This document shows positions 8,947 through 17,971 of a stretch of 61,777 nt of DNA, piece after piece. The stretch comes from Flavobacterium urumqiense (GTDB lineage: Bacteria; Bacteroidota; Bacteroidia; Flavobacteriales; Flavobacteriaceae): the NCBI RefSeq assembly GCF_900108015.1, contig NZ_FNVP01000015.1, positions 1-61,777 on the forward strand, in the 5' to 3' direction. The notes beneath the pieces are model-generated. The model saw only the letters and a program-made list of their open reading frames with translations. It was not told the origin of the DNA and did no database searches. Each line of letters begins with the position of its first letter. Position 1 is the stretch's first letter. The translations under genes were made by a program, and so were the position numbers.

Positions 8947-8975
8947 CAAATTTATACAAAATACCACATAATCAA
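8947..8975 (-). promoter_or_regulatory. Bacteroidota-type promoter of kdsD operon
   Basis: On the minus strand TTG (8975-8973) is followed after 18 bases by TAAATTTG (8954-8947), a full match to the Flavobacterium TTG-N17-23-TAnnTTTG consensus. It lies about 55 bases upstream of the TTG start codon chosen for kdsD and supports that start. Confidence 0.65.
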
Positions 8976-8977
8976 GA

Positions 8978-11173
8978 ATGAATTCAAACGAAATTGACAT
9001 ACACCAAGAATTAAAAAAATATTTTGGCTTTAGCCAATTTAAAGGACTACAAGAACAAGTTATAAATACGCTCCTGAATAAGGAGAACACCTTTGTGATT
9101 ATGCCTACTGGAGGCGGAAAGTCACTCTGTTACCAATTACCAGCTTTGATTCAGGAAGGGACTGCTATTGTGGTTTCCCCTTTAATCGCTTTGATGAAAA
9201 ATCAAGTGGATGCCATCCGGAGTTTATCTACTGAAAATGGTGTAGCCCACGTTTTAAACTCTTCACTTACTAAAACTGAGATTGCGCAAGTTAAGAAAGA
9301 TATAACTTCCGGATTAACAAAATTGCTCTATGTTGCACCCGAATCCTTAACGAAAGAAGAGTATGTTGCTTTTCTTCAAACGGTTACTATTTCCTTTGTA
9401 GCTATTGATGAAGCCCATTGCATCTCAGAATGGGGTCACGATTTCAGACCGGAATACCGGAATCTGAAACACATCATTAAGCAACTGGGAGATGTCCCGA
9501 TTATTGGCCTGACCGCCACGGCCACACCAAAAGTGCAGGAAGATATCCTGAAAAATTTAGATATGACTGATGCAACTACTTTTAAAGCATCCTTCAACAG
9601 ACCTAATTTATATTACGAAGTACGTACTAAAACAAAAAATATTGAATCCGATATTATTCGTTTTATAAAACAGCACAAAGGCAAATCAGGAATTATTTAC
9701 TGCTTGAGCCGCAAAAAAGTGGAGGCCATTGCCGAAGTTTTACAAGTAAACGGTATCAGTGCTGTTCCTTATCATGCCGGATTAGATGCAAAAACCCGTG
9801 CCAGACACCAAGACATGTTTCTTATGGAAGATGTTGATGTGGTGGTAGCAACCATCGCTTTTGGAATGGGAATTGACAAACCGGATGTTCGTTTTGTTAT
9901 TCATCACGATATTCCTAAATCATTAGAAAGTTATTATCAGGAAACCGGTCGCGCCGGTCGCGATGGAGGCGAGGGTCATTGTCTTGCTTATTATTCGTAT
10001 AAAGACGTAGAAAAATTAGAAAAATTCATGTCGGGTAAACCCGTTGCTGAACAGGAAATAGGATTCGCTTTATTGCAGGAAGTGGTAGCTTATGCCGAAA
10101 CGTCTATGTCCAGGAGAAGATTTCTACTTCATTACTTCGGAGAAGAATTTGACGATGTAAATGGGGAAGGGGCTGATATGGATGACAATGTCAGAAACCC
10201 GAAGACAAAGGTGGAGGCCATAGATCAAGTGGTTCAACTATTGGAAGTAGTTAGGGATACTAAACATTTGTATAAATCGAAAGAAGTGGTATTTACATTG
10301 ATTGGTCGTGTCAATGCCGTTATAAAAGCACATAGAACCGATACGCAATCTTTTTTTGGATGCGGTTCAGACCATGACGAGAAATATTGGATGGCCTTGC
10401 TGAGACAAGTTCTTGTGGCTGGATATTTATCCAAAGACATTGAAACGTACGGAATCGTTAAAATCACCAATAAAGGATTGAATTTTATAAAAAACCGTGA
10501 ATCCTTCATGATGTCTGAAGACCATGAATACAATGAAACCGAAGACGAAGCCATTGTGACTGCAGCAAAATCTACGGGAGTTGCTGATGAAATATTGATG
10601 GGAATGTTACGGGATTTACGTAAAAAAGTAGCTAAGAAACTCGGAGTTCCTCCTTTTGTCGTTTTCCAAGATCCCTCCCTTGAGGACATGGCGTTGAAAT
10701 ATCCAATTTCACTGGACGAATTGATCAATATTCATGGTGTTGGGGAAGGAAAAGCAAAAAAATATGGTAAGGAATTCCTAGAATTAATAAGCCGTTACGT
10801 AGAAGATAATGATATTACGAGACCCGATGATTTAGTGGTTAAATCTACTGGGATCAATTCTGTCAATAAACTATATATCATTCAAAATATAGATCGAAAA
10901 TTATCACTTGATGATATTGCTTCCGCAAAAGGGCTAAAGATGGACGATTTGATTAAAGAAATGGAACAAATTGTCTATTCCGGAACCAAGTTAAATATAA
11001 AATATTGGATTGATGATATGTTGGACGATGACCAACAGGAAGAAATTCATGACTATTTTATGGAATCCCTTTCCGATAATATCGAAGAAGCACTTAAAGA
11101 ATTTGAAGGAGATTATGATCTTGACGAATTGCGTTTGATGCGAATAAAATTTATCAGCGAAGTGGCTAATTAG
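8978..11173 (+). CDS. recQ: ATP-dependent DNA helicase RecQ, zinc-cysteine-less variant
   Basis: This is a 3'-5' superfamily 2 helicase of DNA repair and recombination. The 731-aa protein has Walker A MPTGGGKSLCYQ (about residue 43), the DEAH box AIDEAHCISEWGHDFRPEYR, motif VI QETGRAGRDG, a RecQ C-terminal winged helix, an HRDC domain (about residues 530-610) and a further helical C-terminal region with an HTH-like segment (about 615-731). Where the family normally has CRR..YFGE..CGxCDxC zinc ligands (about residues 374-405), this protein reads SMSRRRFLLHYFGEEF and NGEGADMDDN, so the cysteines are gone. Translation and the other motifs are intact, so it is a functional variant rather than a wreck. 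Confidence 0.93.
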   Translation: MNSNEIDIHQELKKYFGFSQFKGLQEQVINTLLNKENTFVIMPTGGGKSLCYQLPALIQEGTAIVVSPLIALMKNQVDAIRSLSTENGVAHVLNSSLTKTEIAQVKKDITSGLTKLLYVAPESLTKEEYVAFLQTVTISFVAIDEAHCISEWGHDFRPEYRNLKHIIKQLGDVPIIGLTATATPKVQEDILKNLDMTDATTFKASFNRPNLYYEVRTKTKNIESDIIRFIKQHKGKSGIIYCLSRKKVEAIAEVLQVNGISAVPYHAGLDAKTRARHQDMFLMEDVDVVVATIAFGMGIDKPDVRFVIHHDIPKSLESYYQETGRAGRDGGEGHCLAYYSYKDVEKLEKFMSGKPVAEQEIGFALLQEVVAYAETSMSRRRFLLHYFGEEFDDVNGEGADMDDNVRNPKTKVEAIDQVVQLLEVVRDTKHLYKSKEVVFTLIGRVNAVIKAHRTDTQSFFGCGSDHDEKYWMALLRQVLVAGYLSKDIETYGIVKITNKGLNFIKNRESFMMSEDHEYNETEDEAIVTAAKSTGVADEILMGMLRDLRKKVAKKLGVPPFVVFQDPSLEDMALKYPISLDELINIHGVGEGKAKKYGKEFLELISRYVEDNDITRPDDLVVKSTGINSVNKLYIIQNIDRKLSLDDIASAKGLKMDDLIKEMEQIVYSGTKLNIKYWIDDMLDDDQQEEIHDYFMESLSDNIEEALKEFEGDYDLDELRLMRIKFISEVAN

Positions 11174-11177
11174 TTTT

Positions 11178-11274
11178 CAGTGATCAGTGATCAGTTTGTA
11201 GCGTTGAGTGATTAGTATTTATTGGTCAGTGTTAGATTTTAGTGATCAGTAGTCAGTGATCAGTAGTCAGCTTT
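11178..11274 (+). repeat. Short heptad array after recQ
   Basis: About 14 units of the same CAGTGWT heptad family as at 5311, more degenerate (CAGTTTG, TAGCGTT, TATTGGT, CAGTAGT), start 4 bases after the recQ stop codon. Phase is kept throughout apart from one base near 11233. Confidence 0.85.
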
Positions 11275-11304
11275 AAGGAGATTTTGTGCTCTGATTACTG
11301 CCAA

Positions 11305-11538
11305 CTAAAAAAGTTCTCCACGGTGCGGTTTTAAAGTATCCCGAACCTGAATCATGTTTTCGTCAGTCACTACCATAAAAGCGATGGCTTGCATTTCACC
11401 TTGAATTTCAAAACCCGTGATATTTACGTCGAGTTTTTCGATAGCGATATATTCTTTCAAATGAATTTCGTGGTGCTCCGCTGTTTTTGCAGAAGCGGGT
11501 CCGCGAAAATCCCATATTAATTTTATTTTTCTAGACAT
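11305..11538 (-). CDS. Conserved small hypothetical protein, 77 aa
   Basis: I do not recognise a named family. The protein is soluble, with no signal or membrane segment. It opens KIKLIWDFRGPASAKTAEHH and has an alternating hydrophobic pattern suggesting a small alpha/beta (ferredoxin-like) fold, with several His early on (EHHEIHLKEY). The clean start, good codon use and lack of a better frame support a real gene. It is boxed between two heptad arrays (11178-11274 and 11545-11646), convergent with recQ and divergent from the FAD oxidoreductase. Confidence 0.7.
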   Translation of the reverse strand: MSRKIKLIWDFRGPASAKTAEHHEIHLKEYIAIEKLDVNITGFEIQGEMQAIAFMVVTDENMIQVRDTLKPHRGELF

Positions 11539-11544
11539 TTGTTT

Positions 11545-11646
11545 AGTGTTCAGTGTTCAGTGTTCAGTGATCAGCGATTTGTATTCAGTGATTTGTATTC
11601 AGTGTTTAGTGTTCAGTAATTTTCAGTATTCAGTTATCAGCGATTG
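11545..11646 (+). repeat. Short heptad array upstream of 77-aa gene
   Basis: Around 14 degenerate heptads (TAGTGTT, CAGTGTT, CAGTGAT, CAGCGAT, TTGTATT, CAGTAAT) begin within 10 bases of the 77-aa gene's start codon. Because the array is so close to the start, it must overlap that gene's leader or promoter, or the promoter lies beyond it. Confidence 0.8.
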
Positions 11647-11814
11647 ACAGGCGCAAAGTTACAAAGTCTAATTTGAAAATGAGCTAATTTGAAAATTTGA
11701 AAATGGATTCTTCTTTCAATAAGAAGAAGTCGGTTCAAAATACTACTTTTGTAGTTGATTATTTGTTGCGCGTTGCAAAATAGCAAATACTCTAAAAATC
11801 GAACAATCTAAAAA

Positions 11815-13377
11815 ATGCCTCAAGAACTTCTACTACAAGTATCACCAGAAATAGCTACAAACGAATTGTTGCTCAAAGATTATTTGTCTAAGCAAATTAA
11901 GGTTTCTCCAAAAGAAATCCAGCATATCTCTATTTTAAAACGTTCTATTGATGCGCGCCAAAAAGCCATAAAGATAAACTTGAAAGTAGCAATTTATCTA
12001 AATGGTGAAGCTTTTCAAGAGCATAAAATTCAGTTGCCACACTATCCAAATGTGACTAATGCTCAAGAAGTCATTGTTGTTGGTGCCGGACCAGCCGGAC
12101 TTTTTGCCGCTTTGCAATTGATAGAATTGGGTTTGAAACCAATAGTTATTGAACGCGGAAAAGATGTACGCGGCCGTCGTCGTGATTTGAAAGCTATCAA
12201 TGTAGATCATCTTGTAAACGAAGATTCTAATTATTGTTTTGGTGAAGGTGGTGCCGGAACGTATTCTGACGGAAAATTATACACACGTTCTAAAAAACGC
12301 GGCGATGTAACCCGAATTCTGGAGTTACTAGTCGCTTTTGGAGCTTCAGAAGATATTTTAATCGAAGCACATCCCCATATTGGTACCAACAAATTACCAC
12401 AAATCATTCAAGACATCCGAGAGAAAATTATTGAATGCGGTGGACTCGTTTTGTTTGAAACCCGCTTAACCGATATTTTAGTAAAAAACAATGAAGTGCA
12501 AGGCATCGTCACTCAAAAAGGAGATACGATTCTTGCCAATAAAATAATATTGGCCACAGGACATTCTGCCCGTGATATATTTGAATTACTGGACCGGAAA
12601 CAAATTTTTATCGAGGCCAAACCTTTTGCCTTGGGCGTGAGAGCCGAACATCCCCAATCTTTAATCGACAGTATTCAATACAGTTGCGACTACCGTGGAG
12701 AGCATTTGCCACCGGCACCTTATTCTATTGTGAAGCAGGTAAATGGTAGGGGGATGTATTCGTTTTGTATGTGTCCCGGTGGTGTGATTGCGCCTTGTGC
12801 CACCAGTCCGGGTGAAGTGGTGACAAACGGCTGGTCTCCATCAAAACGGGATCAGGCAACAGCCAATTCTGGTATTGTAATCGAATTAAAACTGGAGGAT
12901 TTTAAACCATTTGCCAAATTTGGTGCTTTAGCCGGAATGGAATTCCAAAAAAGTATTGAACAAAAAGCGTGGCATTTAGCCGGAGAAACCCAAAAAGTTC
13001 CTGCGCAACGGATGATTGATTTTACCCAAAATAAGGTTTCCTCTGATATTCCTAAAACATCTTATGTTCCAGGAACCACTTCTGTGGAAATGGGAGCGGT
13101 TTTTCCTGGATTTTTAACCCAAATATTACGAGAAGGTTTTACAGAATTTGGGAAATCTATGAAGGGTTATTTAACTAATGAAGCCATACTTCATGCACCA
13201 GAAAGCAGAACATCCTCGCCAGTGCGCATTCCAAGAGATCCATTGACTTATGAGCACTTACAAATAAAAGGTTTGTATCCGTGTGGAGAAGGGGCAGGTT
13301 ATGCAGGAGGAATTATTTCTGCAGCAATAGATGGGGAGAAGTGCGCCTTAATGATAAAAGATAGTATTGGGAAATAA
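11815..13377 (+). CDS. FAD-dependent oxidoreductase (NAD(P)/FAD family)
   Basis: The 520-aa cytoplasmic flavoprotein has an N-terminal domain of about 80 residues and then a Rossmann FAD motif VVGAGPAGLFAAL (GAGPAG at residues 90-95). A second conserved block reads NYCFGEGGAGTYSDGKLYTR. The C-terminal FAD-contact segment reads GLYPCGEGAGYAGGIISAAI. These blocks match the widespread uncharacterised family sometimes called FAD-dependent dehydrogenase (YtfP/HI0933-related). The substrate is unknown. It is a single gene with its own terminator. Confidence 0.85.
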   Translation: MPQELLLQVSPEIATNELLLKDYLSKQIKVSPKEIQHISILKRSIDARQKAIKINLKVAIYLNGEAFQEHKIQLPHYPNVTNAQEVIVVGAGPAGLFAALQLIELGLKPIVIERGKDVRGRRRDLKAINVDHLVNEDSNYCFGEGGAGTYSDGKLYTRSKKRGDVTRILELLVAFGASEDILIEAHPHIGTNKLPQIIQDIREKIIECGGLVLFETRLTDILVKNNEVQGIVTQKGDTILANKIILATGHSARDIFELLDRKQIFIEAKPFALGVRAEHPQSLIDSIQYSCDYRGEHLPPAPYSIVKQVNGRGMYSFCMCPGGVIAPCATSPGEVVTNGWSPSKRDQATANSGIVIELKLEDFKPFAKFGALAGMEFQKSIEQKAWHLAGETQKVPAQRMIDFTQNKVSSDIPKTSYVPGTTSVEMGAVFPGFLTQILREGFTEFGKSMKGYLTNEAILHAPESRTSSPVRIPRDPLTYEHLQIKGLYPCGEGAGYAGGIISAAIDGEKCALMIKDSIGK

Positions 13378-13411
13378 TTTTTTATCAATACTATCCATTT
13401 AATTTAAAAAT

Positions 13412-13433
13412 AAGCAGCCGATACAGGCTGCTT
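13412..13433 (+). terminator. Intrinsic terminator after the FAD oxidoreductase
   Basis: AAGCAGCC and GGCTGCTT flank a 6-base loop, 35 bases after the stop codon, followed by TACTATT. The T-run is weak. Confidence 0.55.
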
Positions 13434-13522
13434 TACTATTATCAATTATTATTATAACTATTTTAACCACATAGAAGCATAGTAAAAAGAAAGAGATCAA
13501 TTAATATTTAGTTTCGCATTAT

Positions 13523-16009
13523 TTAATTGAATTCTTTTAAGCTGGCAATTATTTTAGCGTGTAAAACTTTCTCATCTATAGGTTTAGATACATAATCATT
13601 CATTCCAGCTGCTATACATTTTTCTACATCTACGGAGGTAACATCTGCGGTGAGTGCAATAATGGGAATGTTAGAATTCATTATGTTGCGAATGTGTTTT
13701 GTCGCTTCGAAACCATTCATTATCGGCATTTGTAAATCCATTAGGATGATGTCGTACTTATTTTCCTGAAGATTTTCAATGGCAATTTTACCATTGTCGG
13801 CTATCGTCACGTCATAACCAAAATCGAGCAGTATTATTTTTATTAAAAGTTGATTCAACGCAATGTCTTCGACCACTAATACTTTTATATTTTCTGAACT
13901 GTTTTTTTCGAGTGGCGCCGGTTGAATCGGCTCTGGTATATCTATAGTTGTGATTTCGGGAACTGCATTTATTATTTTATCAAAACGCAAAATAAAACTA
14001 AAGGCTGATCCTTTCCCTTCTTCACTATTTACGTTGATTTTTCCTCCCTGCTTTTCTACTAATTGTTTAGCAATGGCAAGTCCAAGACCCGTTCCTCCAT
14101 ATGAGCTGCTAATGCCTGCTGTTGCCTGTTCAAAATTATTGAAGATGTCTGCTAGTTTATTTTTAGGAATTCCTATACCGGTGTCCGCAATCAGGAATTC
14201 GATGGTTGCTTTTTCATAATCTTCTTTCAATAGGTTTAAACGGATTGTTATTTTTCCTTTTGAGGTAAACTTCACAGCATTACTCATTAAATTTAAAATT
14301 ATCTGACGCAATCGCATGGGATCACCTAATAAATTTAAAGGGATAGCTGGATCATATTGATTATGCAATTCTAATTTTTTTTCCTTCATTTTTGGTTCAA
14401 ACAAATGAAGCATTGTAGCAACAGAATTGGATAAACTAAAAGGTATTTTCTCAAAAATCATCTTTCCGGCATCTACTTTAGCAATGTCCAAAATGTCATT
14501 AATTAAGACAATCAATGCATCTCCTGATTCTTTAATTGCATTAATGTATTCTCTTTGTGAATTGTCTAAACTAGTCTTTAAAACCACATTGGTAAATCCA
14601 ATAATGGCATTCATAGGGGTCCTTATTTCATGACTCATGTTGGATAAAAATTCCTGTTTTGATCTTACAGCTTCCTCTGCAATTATTGTTTTTTGGTCCG
14701 CCAGTATTTTGGCTTCAATTAGTTCATTTTTGGCCATTACATGAGGGGTTACATCATAGGCAATTATGGTAACACCAGAAATACTTTCGTCAGCTTCGTG
14801 ATACGGTTGGTAAACAAAATTAAAATACTCGTTCATTAATACTCCATTACGGAAAAGCGGCGCCAGAAGTTCATCTCCGTAAAAAGGAATTCCTGTAGTA
14901 AATACTTCATTTATTAATCCAGGGTATAAAAGGTCTTTGAGTTCCGGTAAAACATCCAGAAATTTTTTCCCTTCCACATCATTCCCTTTTCCCCATATTT
15001 CTTTGATACTTTCATTTGCAAGGGAGATTATCATATCTTTACCTTTTAATATTGCTATGGCAAATGGAGATTTCATCAACATCATGTTGTAGCGTTTTTC
15101 ACTATCTTCAATTTTCTTCAGTGTCTCTTTTTCTGCTTTATGCTTTTCTTCTATTACTTTTTTTTCTTTTAACTGTAACTCAGATGCCAATATTCTGACC
15201 TCAGTAATATCTTTAATAGTTAAGAGAATTAATTCTTTGGATTGGTTTTTTTTAATGATTGGATTTGCATTCAGTATCATTATTTTTTCACCAATATTCG
15301 GAAATATGCATTTCACTTCTAAATCTTGAATGAGGACATCTTTAGAGAATACAACGTTTAATAATTCACATAATTCCGGAATGTTCCATTGACCATTTTG
15401 CAATTCAAACAAATGTTTTCCTTCCGTTTCTTCTTTAGAAAGTTGGTGCTTCTTATAAAACGAATTATTAGCAGATTGTACAACGAAATCTTTATTCAGT
15501 ATGATCATGGATTCCTGAATACTATTAATTATGGAATTAGAATATTTATAGGTTTCCTTAAGAAGTTGATTATTCTTTTTTAATTTTTGGTTATTAATAA
15601 TAAGCTTTTGATTTTCGGTTACATCATCGCCGTGCTGAATAATATATTTCACCTTACCGGCAGCATCTAATACTGGGGAATGGCTTAGCTGCCAATATCT
15701 TACTTCAAACCCTCCACCATCGGATTCTGGTTTCTTAATATCGTATCGTTGAACCGGCAAAGTGTCGGTTAACTTATTCTTTATCACATTATAAAAAGAA
15801 GCACGTACGTTTTCTTCTCCGTCAGCATTTTTCTCGTCAGGGTTGGTGGGAAATATTTCGAAAATATTGTGGCCTAAAATATTTTTCCGTTCTGTCATAG
15901 TTGCTTTCAAGAAAACTTCAGTAGCTGCAACAATATTAAAATTTAGATCTATAACAACTAATAGTGACGGAGAAAGATTAAATAAATCTTTAAAATCGTT
16001 TTCAAACAT
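13523..16009 (-). CDS. PAS-domain hybrid sensor histidine kinase/response regulator
   Basis: This 828-aa cytoplasmic hybrid kinase lacks a signal peptide or membrane segment. It has three PAS-type sensor domains (about 5-130, 155-275, 305-430), a short coiled coil, HisKA with phospho-acceptor His near residue 460 (NMSHEIRTPMNAIIGF), HATPase with N box NLMSNAVKFTSKG, DTGIGIPKNKL and GGTGLGLAIAKQL, and a C-terminal receiver domain with phospho-acceptor Asp near 756 (IILMDLQMPIMNG) and Lys in YVSKPI. No output domain or cognate regulator is adjacent, so the signal and target are unknown. Confidence 0.93.
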   Translation of the reverse strand: MFENDFKDLFNLSPSLLVVIDLNFNIVAATEVFLKATMTERKNILGHNIFEIFPTNPDEKNADGEENVRASFYNVIKNKLTDTLPVQRYDIKKPESDGGGFEVRYWQLSHSPVLDAAGKVKYIIQHGDDVTENQKLIINNQKLKKNNQLLKETYKYSNSIINSIQESMIILNKDFVVQSANNSFYKKHQLSKEETEGKHLFELQNGQWNIPELCELLNVVFSKDVLIQDLEVKCIFPNIGEKIMILNANPIIKKNQSKELILLTIKDITEVRILASELQLKEKKVIEEKHKAEKETLKKIEDSEKRYNMMLMKSPFAIAILKGKDMIISLANESIKEIWGKGNDVEGKKFLDVLPELKDLLYPGLINEVFTTGIPFYGDELLAPLFRNGVLMNEYFNFVYQPYHEADESISGVTIIAYDVTPHVMAKNELIEAKILADQKTIIAEEAVRSKQEFLSNMSHEIRTPMNAIIGFTNVVLKTSLDNSQREYINAIKESGDALIVLINDILDIAKVDAGKMIFEKIPFSLSNSVATMLHLFEPKMKEKKLELHNQYDPAIPLNLLGDPMRLRQIILNLMSNAVKFTSKGKITIRLNLLKEDYEKATIEFLIADTGIGIPKNKLADIFNNFEQATAGISSSYGGTGLGLAIAKQLVEKQGGKINVNSEEGKGSAFSFILRFDKIINAVPEITTIDIPEPIQPAPLEKNSSENIKVLVVEDIALNQLLIKIILLDFGYDVTIADNGKIAIENLQENKYDIILMDLQMPIMNGFEATKHIRNIMNSNIPIIALTADVTSVDVEKCIAAGMNDYVSKPIDEKVLHAKIIASLKEFN

Positions 16010-16264
16010 AAATATTCTATTTTATTTCGTTCTAAAAATCCATTTTAGTTCTGTGATACGTTGAAAAGATCACAAAAACTATTGGTTTCCTGCTGTATTG
16101 TTCAAATTTAAAAAAACTTGTAAAGTTGAGGAATTCAAAATTAAAATATTTGTTTTATTTCTAATTATTATTTGCATGATAAAACATAAAATGTAATCAC
16201 TATTTGGTTATTTCTATGCAAAATGATGCCTGCGTTCTTGTCAACCTAATTTTATTCAATTATT
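16010..16264. other. Upstream region of hybrid kinase
   Basis: This AT-rich stretch lies between the kinase start and the decayed CHAD gene on the same strand. No full promoter match or repeat was identified. Confidence 0.4.
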
Positions 16265-17043
16265 TCAAGCATTTCCAAAATGAATATTCCGTAAAGTTGC
16301 ATTTATTTTATCAAATAATAGTTGATTTTTAAAAGTAAATGTTGCTAAAACATTCTCAAGCTGGTTGCCTTCCTTTGGGTTTATTTCGCCCGAATCTCTT
16401 TCTTTTTTTAAATGTTGAATAATCGTTTGTTAGTCATGCCACTCTCTAAGCAACCCAGAAAGTGCATTCTTTTTGGGCAAGAGTTTATTTTTTTTAAGCT
16501 TCAGACTTTTTTGATTGAACAGATATTTTTTTAACCATTTCTGAAGGACATCCATTTATTTGTTTTTTAAAGCTTTTTTATGGAGTAATTTTTCAATTTC
16601 AGCTCTTTTTTTTGCATGTATCGATATGCTGTTTTTTTATTCGCTTTGGCCAGTACAGAAATGATTTTTAGGTATTTTTTTTGGAGTTTTTTAGCAAAAG
16701 ACGGATCGATAATCAAAAAGAAATTACTTAACTCTTCCGTTAAGATCTTTTTTAAATCACTCCAGTATTGAATAATAAAATCATAGCTAAAATGCCCTTC
16801 AGATAAGGCTTCTTCCATTTAAAGTTCCCTTATTTTTCCGGCCTGAGAAAAAATAAGTTTAAAGGGTTTGATAGTCTTTTTTTGTTTAAAGTCTTTGCAA
16901 CTAAATTTAACTAAATTAAATAATGCATGTAATTTTTTTATTTGTAATTGAAGAGTATGAAAAGTTTCACGAGTAAAAGACTCTTGCTGCTTTTCTAAGA
17001 GAACAGTAATGGTGCTTTCATCGTTTTATAAAATATTTGTCAT
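16265..17043 (-). pseudogene. CHAD-domain protein, decayed
   Basis: Reading from ATG at 17043, one frame gives QIKKLHALFNLVKF, then PFKLIFSQAGKIREL, both typical of the N-terminal helices of CHAD domains. After about 16560 the frame shifts by one, and the new frame gives MDVLQKWLKKYL, then SGLLREWHD and NPKEGNQLENVLATF; LxxWHD is the hallmark of the C-terminal CHAD half. The reading is broken by TAA at codon 6, after IREL, after IKKL and after WHD. Total length (about 259 codons) matches a full family member. CHAD domains bind inorganic polyphosphate. The 83-codon open stretch at 16567-16818 is only the longest surviving piece. Confidence 0.75.
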
Positions 17044-17616
17044 GGTTTTAATTTAGAATAAAGAAAGGGGAAGTATCTTTTTTTTGAGAAAATGCAGGAT
17101 TATTATTATTAAACGATTCTCGATACATTTTTTGTTCCTTTTTACTACATAAAATACCAATTCAGCTGGACGAACTGAAATTATGAATGTAAGCAATGGA
17201 TTTATTATTAAGCTGTTGACTGTATTTTAATTTATTTTTAACCACATTGAAACATAGATTTTAAAAATTCGGAAGGCATTTCGCTTTATTCAAAAAAAAT
17301 ATAATTTAGCGACCCGAGAGCAAAGGTTGAAGTGGCGAAGCAACCCAAAAATTGGGCTATCCGATTCTTTTTTCTCTATGTTTCTATGTGGTTCGATTTT
17401 TTTAAAGATTAATTAAAATCTTTGTTGATTACACCTAATTGGTTATTATTATAATTAATTTTAAATAAAGAGTCCAATTTATAGGAGTACATGACATTTG
17501 AAAAACTATATTTTATATCTTCCTAAAAAAACAGATTGAAATAAATGGTATCAATTTTTAAACAAATAAGTTCGTTTAAAAATCTTTAAGCAGCTTGTTT
17601 TAGATGATAGTTTAGT
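17044..17616. other. Gene-free gap with dispersed and inverted repeats
   Basis: This gap contains the third copy of the dispersed repeat (TTCTCGATACATTTTTTGTT, from about 17118), a MITE-like inverted repeat (17239-17392) and a degenerate ATTACACCTAATTGGTTA motif near 17425. No coding frame is supported. Confidence 0.55.
17239..17392. repeat. MITE-like element with 19-base inverted ends
   Basis: The left end AACCACATTGAAACATAGA (about 17241) and right end TCTATGTTTCTATGTGGTT (to about 17392) are reverse complements with one mismatch. The interior of about 110 bases is richer in GC (GCGACCCGAGAGC, GTGGCGAAGCAACCC) and has no coding capacity. A single end-like copy, AACCACATAGAAGCATAG, lies at about 13465 downstream of the FAD oxidoreductase. 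Confidence 0.6.
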
Positions 17617-17829
17617 TTAATTTTCCTTTAAGAATTTCTTTTTTTCGTCAAATTCTTCTTTCGTAATTTCTCCTTTGGCAAATCTTTTTTTTAGGATTTC
17701 CAATGGGTTTTCGGTTTTGGTTCGCTGACCGGGAAGATCATACGGAGTTGCGAATATCCATATTAGAATGATTATCCAAAATACCCACCAAAACATATGC
17801 ATTCCCCAAAAGTGATGTCCGTAATGCAT
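17617..17829 (-). CDS. Small SHOCT-domain membrane protein
   Basis: The 70-aa protein has one hydrophobic segment (about residues 8-28, rich in Trp) and a C-terminal SHOCT motif, NPLEILKKRFAKGEITKEEF. SHOCT is a short helical oligomerisation motif found at the ends of many bacterial membrane proteins; the cellular role is unknown. An N-terminal His-rich start (MHYGHHFWGMH) could bind metal, but this is speculation. Confidence 0.8.
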   Translation of the reverse strand: MHYGHHFWGMHMFWWVFWIIILIWIFATPYDLPGQRTKTENPLEILKKRFAKGEITKEEFDEKKKFLKEN

Positions 17830-17928
17830 AATAAATTATTTAAATGGTTGAAAATCAATATAAATATACGAAATTTAAGTTGGGAAATTAATTTATTGTA
17901 TTCAAATTTTGCAGTAGAAAGCTAAAAA

Positions 17929-17960
17929 AAACCGTCCCGATTTTTGTTTCGAGACGGTTT
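17929..17960 (-). terminator. Intrinsic terminator of msrBA
   Basis: AAACCGTC and GACGGTTT form a stem 11 bases after the msrA stop codon, followed on the minus strand by a run of T. Nearly the same hairpin recurs at 23099-23126. Confidence 0.8.
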
Positions 17961-17971
17961 ATTGTAAAATT

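Noticed and set aside
16567..16818. 83-codon frame as a separate gene
   Set aside because: It continues in frame on both sides into recognisable CHAD sequence beyond stop codons, so it is one piece of a pseudogene.
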